From assembly GCA_019426215.1 (NCBI GenBank), contig CM033408.1, forward strand, positions 27,073,953 to 27,137,952: DNA of 64,000 nucleotides, in the 5' to 3' direction. The notes below the pieces were generated by a model. That model saw only the letters and a program-made list of their open reading frames with translations. It was not told where the DNA came from and did no database searches. Source of the stretch: Buddleja alternifolia. Taxonomy: Eukaryota > Streptophyta > Magnoliopsida > Lamiales > Scrophulariaceae. Each line of letters starts with the position of its first letter. The stretch's first letter is position 1. The position numbers and the translations under genes are program-made. Below, in pieces: positions 55,938 to 64,000 of the stretch.

Positions 55938-56122
55938 ATATATATGGGCGCCATATGGATCCATATCACTTGTATAGAAGGAAAAAACATTACACAAGCG
56001 ACACAAATATTAGAAAATTAAATAAAGAGGAAATACCATCTGAATCCACATTTCAGATTTTCTAATTCTTGTACTTCACTCTATTTTTTTTTTTCACTCA
56101 ATCTGTTTACAACACTTTATGA
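55938..56122. repeat. Paralogous segment B, right half
   Basis: It resumes the segment broken at 41549 and matches about 12365-12530 ('gcgccatat.gatccatatcacttgt', then 'cttgtac.tcactctattttt'). Confidence 0.8.
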
Positions 56123-56167
56123 CAAACACACTCTATTTTGTTCAGAGCAGTAAAGCTTGGTGGCACC

Positions 56168-56596
56168 CAGGGACAGAGCCGGGGAGCTGGAGGGTGCGGT
56201 CGCCCCCCCTCAATTTTAAAAAATCATTTTTTTACCTTACAAAATTTTTGATATTTGGATTTCGCCCCCCCTTAAAATCGAAAAATATTATGTTTTTTCC
56301 TTTTATTTTGAGTTTGCCCCCCCCCCCCCCCCCCCCCAAAACCAAAATTCTGGTTATAACGAAAGAGATATAAGAGTATAAAGTATGTCAAAAGTTGTAA
56401 CTGAACCTAGTTTCTTATTATATTTTCCTCCACAGATATAGCGTACCGTACCGCGGGGGGCGAGCCCCCAGCACCCCCCTTTCACTCCTTCGACTATTTA
56501 CCAAAAAAAAATGTATATCTATATCACAACAATTTCGCCCCCCCCCCCATTCAAATTCCTGGCTCCGTCCCATTCAAATTCCTGGCTCCGTCCCTG
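56168..56596. mobile_element. hAT-like MITE with poly-C runs
   Basis: The tips are cagggacagagccgggg on the left and the complement of 'cctggctccgtccctg' on the right. The 8-bp target duplication gtggcacc flanks it at 56160-56167 and 56597-56604. The interior has C homopolymers of 7-20 bases (longest near 56318-56337). The right tip is internally duplicated ('cattcaaattcctggctccg' twice). Confidence 0.88.
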
Positions 56597-56804
56597 GTGG
56601 CACCCCACCAAACACACTATAAGATTAGCCCTATAAGACACCAAGCGTTATATCGTGTGCACAATTGTGAGTTTTTAAAATTTGTTATCTTCAAAAAACT
56701 TAATAGTTGGTGTTTCAGAAGTTTTCGGGCACAATTCGTGCATGAATGCACTAACACATGAATTATATTCAATATCAAGATGTTTTTATTCAATATCACG
56801 TCCA

Positions 56805-57003
56805 TTCATGCCCGAATTGCCCAAAAACTTAGGTCAAATTATTGACTAACGGAGTTGACCGTTAAATATTGGACAGGAATCCTTCAATGGAATCAAATGT
56901 GAGAAAAATTGAAAATTATGGAATATAATATGAAAATTCGTAACTAATAGAACCAAAATCGAAAAGGACAGAAGTTATGGGACCAAAAGTGTAACTTCCC
57001 CCT
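56805..57003. mobile_element. Right arm of a Mutator-like TIR element
   Basis: It contains 'gactaacggagttgaccg', then 'tgggaccaaaagtgtaactt', matching the right arm of the elements at 1272-2369 and 57364-57735. Its left arm is unclear. Confidence 0.55.
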
Positions 57004-57029
57004 CAGGAGTGCTTAATCCAAGTAACAGT

Positions 57030-57175
57030 TTTAACTTTTAAGTTTCACAGATTTCACCACATTCCCTTCAGAACCCATTTCTTCTCTATCAATTTTCATT
57101 TGACGTATTTAGATAACAAATGAAAAACATAAACAAAATCTTCAGTGAGTAAAATCAACAAACAGTTGGTGGGCA
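57030..57175 (-). pseudogene. Orphan 5' end of an F-box gene
   Basis: On the minus strand an ATG at 57078 opens MGSEGNVVKSVKLK and then TAA. The nucleotides are nearly identical to the start of the F-box copy at 2859 and diverge after codon 14. Upstream of the ATG, 'ccaccaactgtttgttgatt' matches the leader of the F-box gene at 6707. It is therefore a truncated copy keeping the leader plus the first codons; the F-box itself is absent. Confidence 0.8.
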
Positions 57176-57363
57176 CTTCTCCACTTAGTTTTACCTAACA
57201 ATATTTCATGAAAGAAGAGGAAAATATCAAGAGTTCGTACCTATATATCTTGGTTGTCGGAGCTCGAGTTACATGACACTTTCTCCGACGTCCAATCTTT
57301 AATGGGTTTGAAAGAGTGTGACACTATCTATCTACCACCCCCCCCCCCCTCCCAATTTGAAGA

Positions 57364-57735
57364 TTGCATTTTTTCTTCCCATATCTTTTACTTAATTCAA
57401 TTTTGGCTGAATTTTTCATCTAAAATTTGAAGGTCGAGTCCATTAGTCAACCCTTTGACCTCTTTTTTGGGGGAGAATTTGTACATGCACTCACACAATG
57501 ATTATATTTATTATTACGATATTTATATTCAATATCACGTGCCACTCATGCACAAAATTACCCCGGAAAAAGGTTGACTAACGGAGTTGACCGTCAAATT
57601 TTGGATGAAAACTTCGGCTGAGACTAAATGTGAGACATTTTGCAAGTTATAAGACTAAATATGAGAAATTCGAAACGAATGGGAGAAAACTTGAACTAGG
57701 CCAAAGTTATGGGAGGAAAAGTATAATTTTTTGCA
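57364..57735. mobile_element. Mutator-like TIR element, short
   Basis: The left arm (about 57364-57500) and right arm (about 57545-57735) are inverted copies sharing 'tcatc.aaaattt' and 'gttgactaac'-type blocks. It is the same family as 1272-2369 but without the C-rich cargo. Confidence 0.65.
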
Positions 57736-57754
57736 TAATTAATTACCAAAAGAA

Positions 57755-57975
57755 AAGGAGGAAAATTACACACAAACCCCTTCATTTTTTGAAAATTATT
57801 AACATACTCCCCCTCGTAAAAAAATATAATTGTGAGAATTTTTAAATACACAAAATATAATTGTAAGAAATGACTTTACATAAAAGAGATCTTATTTTTA
57901 AATGAAAGGAATTTTATATAATCTTTGAAAAATGAGAGGTTCAGGGTCTGTGTGTACTTTCTACAAAAGAAAATG
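57755..57975. mobile_element. MITE related to the one at 27.2 kb
   Basis: The left arm 'aaaattacacacaaacccc' and right arm 'ggttcagggtctgtgtgta' match the TIRs at 27210-27468, with 'ttttaaatacac..' and 'ataattgtaagaaatg' shared inside. Confidence 0.65.
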
Positions 57976-58455
57976 TTTAGTAGAAGTTGGCATAACTATT
58001 CAATTTTGATGGAAGAGAATGTACGAAATATACAAACAATATTCTCAACGCACAAAAAACTACAACAAATATTTCAAAATGAGATTGCTTCTAGACTAAA
58101 ATTTATTATTATATTTAGGTTTGAAAAATGAATTAAGAAAAATTTATTATTACATTTAGGGCTGAAAACAAATCAAGTTCCCTGACCTCATATTGATTTT
58201 TAAGAGCTCTGAGCTTAATTCGAATAGCATAAAAACAAGTTAGTTTAAAATATGTAAATTTGTTTAGCTCATTCCAATTCACTTCACTAATTACATTATC
58301 CAATATCCAACATGGTTGTTCGTTGCATCAATATAACTAAGGAAAATTTACTAAGAACGCTTTTAGTAAATTCTTATATCCATAATTCATGAGAATAGAT
58401 TTCTGCCGAAAATACCTTTTTGACCAAGTTTTTCAATTGAAAAGACCCAACTGCT
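57976..58455. other. AT-rich spacer
   Basis: No feature recognised before the copia insertion. Confidence 0.4.
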
Positions 58456-58621
58456 TCTTAGAGTTATTATTATTATTGCTCCATTATTAATTTCCTTATT
58501 AGATTAGGTTTACCTTTATTATTGTTAATTTGTTAGTTATCTTTTATATTATATCTCTATTGTAAACTCTATATATATTTTTGATTATTAATGCAATCCT
58601 TAAGGGGAATTTACATTAACA
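58456..58621 (+). repeat. 5' LTR of the 5.0-kb copia element
   Basis: The starting TG is mutated to TC. It contains 'ttatattatatctctattgt' and ends TTAACA. Confidence 0.92.
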
Positions 58622-58927
58622 TGGTATCAGCCTAAACCTAAACTCCTAGGCCTTTATTTTTTTTCTTTTCTCTTCTAGCCGCCGCTGCTACAGTACTATT
58701 CCGCTGCTACAGTGCTATTCATCGTCTCTCTCTATATATTCTTCCTTCCCCTCTAAGTCATTGCTCCCCTCAACGCGACATCTCTCCCTTCATATAGCCT
58801 CCATTGCCGGCCACTTCTCTATTGTAGTTTCTCGGTGATTTCTCAAGGTATTTTTTCGATTACTATCCTCTCAAGTGATTAGTTCCGTTATTTTTCGTTT
58901 ATTATTTCGGTTTTTTTTTCTTCCTCC

Positions 58928-60212
58928 ATGTCTCAAACCGAGGACTCTTCTGCCACCGAAACCCAACTTCATGCCCAAAATCAACCCAAACCGCCCCCAC
59001 TCCACCCGGCTTTGGCCGCCGGCAATGTTCATTCTTCTTTTGGTTTTAAGTTAACAGAAAACTATTCAACTTATAAATTATGGCGCGGTATGTTTATGGA
59101 TCTCTATCGTAGCTACTCTGTTTTTTATCACATAACTGGCCATTCAAAACCAATTTTCGAAACTGATGAAACTTGGTTTTCTCTTGACTCAACTATTAAA
59201 CGTTGGTTTTACTCGTCTGTTGATATTAAATTGCTAAAACATCTTGATCTTGAATATGCTACATCTCATGATATTTGGTTTTCCATTGAGTCAAATTTTC
59301 GTAATAATAAACCCTCGCGCTCCATGCAACTTAATGAGCGATTTCATAATCTTCGTAAAGGTACCCTATCTATTTCTCAATATTGTCAGGAGATGAAATT
59401 TTTAGCCGACAACCTCGCCGATCTTGACTCTCCTATAACTGATGATGCCTTAATTCTTCAAATTTTGCAAGGTCTCCCCGAGTCATACCTCCCTCTCGTC
59501 ACTGTCATAATCGCCAAACCCCCTCTACCCTCTACCCTCTTTCTCTGAATGTCATAATTTACTTCTTATTCATGAAACTCGCGAAACACGTTTCACTACT
59601 CATACACAACTCCCCGACTCCGCCACTGCTCTTTTCTCACAAAATCCGAATCCTAACACAAACCGAAATAATAATCGAAATTATGGTAATAATCGTGGTA
59701 GAGGTGGTGGTCGTCATAATTACCGCGGTGGTCGTTCGGGAAACTGCCATATGGGCTCTCGTCCGAGTCCACAAAATTCGGCCGGCCCAACTTCTGGATA
59801 CTCCTACCAACTCGTGCAGCATACTCCCAATGGGCCTCAATTGCTTGGTCCGATTCATGCAAGCTTTACTCCATCCAGCAGCCCCCATGCGCCCTTCTCT
59901 AACAATTCAGCACATTGGGCCACCTCCACTCAGCCCACTCCATCTCCTTGGTTCCAGTCGTCCACCTTTGGGCCTTCTTCAACAAACGGCCCATTGCATG
60001 GTTCCACATTCAGCAGCCCCAGCGCTCCAAGTATTCTGGGCCCGCCTCCTGGGCCTTTAACCAGTCGTGCCCCAGCTCCTTTCGATCCATCTGCTTCTGC
60101 TCCAGCAACCTATTTCTTCGGTCCAGCTCAGCCACATCAGCCCCCTCTCGCTGCTACCGACCTCTCTGCTCTATATCAAACAATGACATTCAAACAACCC
60201 GATGAACAGTGA
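58928..60212 (+). pseudogene. Copia gag
   Basis: From ATG 58928 it reads gag (NYSTYKLWRGMFMDLYRSY, SIESNFRNNKPSRSMQLNERF, LQILQGLPESY) to a stop at 59546. It continues in another frame with an Asn/Gly/Arg-rich stretch (NRNYGNNRGRGGGRHNYRGG) and a Pro/Ser-rich linker to 60212. The TGA at 60210-60212 replaces the Trp that normally precedes YLDTGA of protease, in the same frame. No complete zinc knuckle was seen. Confidence 0.85.
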
Positions 60213-63200
60213 TATTTGGATACCGGTGCGAGTTCTCACATGTCCTCTCATCAAGGTAATTTTTTTAATATTGCTCCTTGTAATAATTTAAATTCAATTA
60301 TTGTTGGCAATGGTGCTGCACTCCCTGTCATTTCCATTGGTCACTCATCTCTTCCCACTCTTTCTCGTTCTCTTTCTCTCAATGATATTCTTATTTCTCC
60401 TTCGTTAATTAAAAATCTTATCTCTGTTCGTAAATTTACTCACGATAATCATTGCTCAATCGAGTTTGACCCATTTGGTTTTTCTGTAAAGGATCTTAGC
60501 TCTGGCTCGGTTCTTCTTCGGCAAAACAGCGCCGGCGATCTCTATCCTTCCCATCCGTATTCGACACTTCTATGGCTCCATCTTCTTCCACATGGCATCG
60601 TCGTTCCGGACATCCCGCAGTTGCTATTTTCAATTTTCTTTCTAGTCGTAGTTTCATTTCTTGTAATAAGGAATATTCTCGTTCTCTATGTCATGCTTGT
60701 CAGTTAGAAAAGCATAAACGCCTCCCGTTTTTTAGTTCTACTTCTTCTAGCACAAAATTATTTGATAATATTCATTCTGATATTTGGACATCTCCTGTTC
60801 CGAGTTTGGGAGGCTTTTTTCTTGATGATTTTTCGCATTGTTTATGGATTTTCCCTTTACGTCATAAATCGGATACTTTTAAAATTTTCGTCGACTTTTT
60901 TAATTATGTTCACACTCAATTTAAATTCAAAATTAAATCTTTTCAGTGTGACCATGGTGGCGAATTTGACAATCACTCTTTCCAATCTTTTTTTGCAACC
61001 AATGGTGTACAATTTCGTTTTTCTTGTCCTCATACTTCGCAACAAAATGGTAAAGCTGAATGTACCATACAAACAGTCAACAATATTATGCGTTCTCTCG
61101 TTTTTCAAGCTTCTCTTCCTCCTTCTTTTTGGGCAGAGGCCATTCACATGGCTGCTCACCTCCTTAATATTCTTCCTACTTCGACTTTCTCCTTTCGTAC
61201 TCCATTAGAAGTTTTATATAATATTTCTCCCTCCTATGATCATCTCCGCTTTTTCGGTTGTCTGTGTTATCCCAATCTCTCTGCCACAGCTCCTCATAAG
61301 TTATCACCTCGCTCGTCTGCCTGCATTTTCTTAGGCTTCCCTTCTAATCACAGAGGTTATCGTTGTCTGGATCTCGACACGAATAAAATCATTCTTTCTC
61401 GCCATGTCATTTTTGATGAGTCCGTTTTCCCATTCTCCTCTCATTCTTCCTCTCTCGATTCCACTTCTTATAATTTTTAGGATCCTACCTCTGCCGAGGA
61501 CGCGCCTCCTCTGCTCCGCCATCTCACCGCTGCCACGCCGACCCGCACTGCTACCGGTCCGCAGCCCGGGTTTCCCTCCCGTACCATTTCACCATCTCCG
61601 CTGCCCTCTCCCTCTCCTCCTCCCTCGGCTTCGGTTTCTCCTCCCCGACATTCTTCCCCAATCTCTACACATTCTATGGTCACTCGATCTAAAGTTGGAG
61701 TTACTAAACCCCGCCACCTTCTCAATCTCTCTGTATATTCCCCTTCGATTTCTCTTATTCCCCGCTCTTATGCTCAAGCTCTTCGCGATCCCCTCTGGAC
61801 TTCTGCTATGAATGATGAAATCAATGCTCTTCACTCTAATCACACATGGGATCTTGTTCCTTGTCCTCCCAATGTCAACCTCGTCGGGTCCAAATGGATT
61901 TTTCGACAGAAATTTCGTTCCGATGGGTCTCTTGAACGGATAAAGCTCGTCTCGTTGCTCAAGGTTTCACTCAACAACCTGGCATCGATTATGAAGATAC
62001 TTTTAGTCCCGTTGTTAAACCCGCTACTATTCATACGGTTCTTAGTCTTGCTCTCTCCCAATCTTGGCCTCTTCATCAGCTCGACGTTAAAAATGCATTT
62101 CTCAATGGTCATCTGACCGAAACTGTGTACATGAAGCAACCCCCTGGTTTTTTTGATTCCCGCTTTCCTGATCACGTCTGCCTTCTTAAAAAAACATTGT
62201 ATGGACTAAAACAAGCTCCTCGTGCTTGGCATCATCGCTTTGCTTCTTATCTCTCTTCTCTTGGATTTCTCAGTAGTCGTGCTGATGCTTCTCTCTTCAT
62301 TTTTCGTCGTGGCTCCTCCACTGCCTATCTCCTTCTTTATGTTGATGACATTGTCCTTACTGCTTCTTCTTCCTCTCTTCTTACTCATCTCACATCTCTT
62401 CTTTCTCGGGAGTTCGCCATGATTGATCTTGGTTTTCTTCATTACTTTCTAGGCATTTCTGTCACTCACACTCTTTCTGGTCTTTTCCTCTCTTAAGAAA
62501 AATTTGCTCGCGAAATTTTAGATCATGCCAATATGTCCTCGTGCAATCCTGTTTCCACTCCTGCCGACTCTCAAGAGAAACTCTCCTCTTCTTCTAGTCC
62601 CTCATTTTTTGATCCAACTCTTTATCGTAGTCTTGCTGGTGCTCTCCAATATCTCACTTTCACTCGTCCCGACATCTCTTTTGCTGTTCACCAGCTCTGT
62701 CTCTTTATGCATGATCCTCGTGATAGTCATATGTTCGCTCTCAAACGTGTTCTTTGGTATGTTCATGGCACGCTTGAATACGGTCTTACCCTTACTCCTT
62801 CCTCTACCTCTCAGCTCGTCTCTTACTCTGATGCTGACTGGGCTGGATGCCTTGACACTCGTTGTTCGACTTCTGGGTATTGTGTCTTCCTTGGTGATAA
62901 TCTCATTTCCTGGTCTTCTAAACGCCAACCTATTGTCTCTCGTTCTAGTGTCGAGGCCGAGTACCGTGGTGTTACCAATGTCGTTGCAGAAACGGCTTGG
63001 CTTCGTAATCTACTTCTTGAGCTCCATTGCCCTCTCTCCCAGGCCTCGCTTGTCTATTGTGATAATATTAGCTTTGTTTATCTTTCTTCAAATCCCGTGC
63101 AGCATCAACGAACCAAACATGTTGAATTGGATTTACACTTTGTGCGTGAAAAAGTTACCTTAGGTGAAGTTCGTGTGCTTCACGTTCCTTCATCTCATCA

Positions 63201-63306
63201 GTATGCCGACATTTTTACAAAAGGATTGCCTTCTACATTGTTTGTTGATTTTCGATCCAGTCTCACCGTTCGCCCATCTCCCGTTTCGACTGCGGGGGAG
63301 TGTTAG
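60213..63306 (+). pseudogene. Copia pol ending inside the 3' LTR
   Basis: Protease YLDTGASSHMS lies at 60213. After a frameshift near 60560, the pre-integrase (WHRRSGHPA, CHACQLEKHKRLPF) and integrase (CDHGGEF, SQQNGKAECTIQTV) run to a TAG near 61480. RT is split (AMNDEINALHSNHTWDLVPCP to ~61960, then [15 protein letters not shown] and [10 protein letters not shown] from 62125) by an indel near 61955 and TAA at ~62494. RNase H is at 62533-63306 (YSDADWAGC, SRSSVEAEYR, IFTKGLPS). Its stop TAG at 63304-63306 is inside the 3' LTR, which starts at 63301. RNase H is otherwise intact. Confidence 0.9.
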
Positions 63307-63466
63307 AGTTATTATTATTATTATTGCTCCATTATTAGTTTCCTTGTTAAATTAGGTTTACCTTTATTGTTAGTTTGTTAGTTACCTTTTATATTATATC
63401 TCTATTGTAAACTCTATATATATCTTTGATTATTAATGCAATCCTTAAGGGGAATTTACATTAATA
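63301..63466 (+). repeat. 3' LTR of the 5.0-kb copia element
   Basis: It starts TGTTAG and carries the pol stop codon. It differs from the 5' LTR at several positions, including ATT repeat number. Confidence 0.93.
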
Positions 63467-63471
63467 CCGCT

Positions 63472-64000
63472 AAGGTTTGATAAATTTATAGACAAAAATG
63501 GACCATTTAATTAATTATTTCTCTCTAAAATTATTTTATTTGGAATTTTTATGGTGAAATATATTTAAAGAGAATTACTAAATACACTCCACATTCTAAT
63601 AAAAAAATTCCATTTTTATTTGGCCTCGTCACATGGACAAAATTGTCCTTTAGCCTATTAAGATGTTGTTTGAATGATCTTATTAACTCATAAAAACATA
63701 GCTCTCAATTTTATTTTATTTTTGATAAGACTCTCAAATTAATTTGGTTAAGCTTAGCTTGTGAGATTAGTCCCCTTGGAATTATACATCACACGAAAAA
63801 TGTGACTCAACCGCAACATAATAGGCTTGAATTTGGTCAAATCGAGTATAAGCTAGAAATTTTCGTTGCTTAGTGCAATTTTTTTTGAGTGAATTCATTG
63901 TTTATGAATACATCATAAATGCCTATGCTTTTGTGGAGTAGAACCCATACCTTTAATACATGAAAAATACCACTATTTTTCATCTCCCATTGATTTAGAA
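63472..64000. other. Spacer at the window end
   Basis: AT-rich. 'tacactccacattct...cacatggacaaaattgtcc' near 63585-63650 loosely resembles the arms near 26.25 and 27.0 kb and could be one end of an element leaving the window. Confidence 0.35.

Larger units (their letters stand above)
58456..63466 (+). mobile_element. Ty1/copia element, 5.0 kb, short LTRs (Ale/Retrofit-like)
   Basis: LTRs are 166 bp each (58456-58621 and 63301-63466), with target duplication ctgct/ccgct (one mismatch) at 58451-58455 and 63467-63471. The primer site tggtatcag starts at 58622. The polypurine tract 'gcgggggag' ends at 63300. Gag and pol run the full length but in several frames. The coding strand is strikingly rich in T and C. 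Very short LTRs and a ~5-kb size fit the Ale/Retrofit lineage. Confidence 0.93.

Noticed and set aside
59572..60060. Large alternative frames across copia gag linker
   Set aside because: Out-of-frame shadows; the Asn/Gly/Arg-rich gag frame is the supported one.

Overview
The window is nuclear DNA of a flowering plant, most likely a eudicot. Evidence: AT-rich spacers, Ty1/copia and Ty3/gypsy retrotransposons with plant-type primer sites, tRNA-derived SINEs, MITEs, plant-only gene families (SGS3, SAUR, F-box, GDSL esterase), and an integrated plant pararetrovirus. Species cannot be read from the sequence; no rRNA, tRNA, CRISPR or bacterial operon was seen.

Layout. 0-2.4 kb: two adjacent terminal-inverted-repeat (TIR) elements, the second carrying a proline-codon-rich 144-bp tandem repeat. 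2.8-8.0 kb: an F-box gene broken by one missing base, then an intact 434-codon F-box paralogue. 8.5-12.2 kb: a short decayed copia element with both LTRs and target-site duplication. 14.4-21.3 kb: a 6.9-kb copia element. 21.4-22.9 kb: a Mutator-like MITE and a solo LTR. 23.0-25.2 kb: the 5' LTR and gag of an Athila-like gypsy element. 27.6-32.7 kb: a GDSL esterase pseudogene scattered in pieces among SINEs, MITEs and an antisense SAUR gene. 32.9-36.5 kb: a complete SGS3 gene, the one clearly intact multi-exon gene (5 coding exons, 626 aa). 37.7-40.5 kb: a solo LTR, tandem duplications, a TIR element and a LINE ORF1 relic. 41.5-55.9 kb: a copia element whose 5' leader contains an almost full-length caulimovirid (about 7.8 kb). 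56.1-58 kb: hAT and Mutator-like MITEs and an orphan 5' end of an F-box gene. 58.5-63.5 kb: a 5-kb copia element on the plus strand.

Likely active genes are few: SGS3 (RNA silencing), the F-box gene at 6.7 kb, and probably the SAUR. Most of the rest is layered mobile DNA, and the nesting order is legible from target duplications. Two paralogous ~540-bp segments (8.3/12.2 kb and 41.2/55.9 kb) are each other's empty site: each was hit by a different retrotransposon at a different position.

The most novel item is the integrated caulimovirid. Its gene order is two small ORFs, coat protein, a small coiled-coil ORF, movement protein, protease-RT-RNase H, transactivator-like ORF, then promoter. Separate coat and movement ORFs in that order do not match a genus layout I can name with confidence. 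It carries stops and frameshifts and is a decayed fossil copy.
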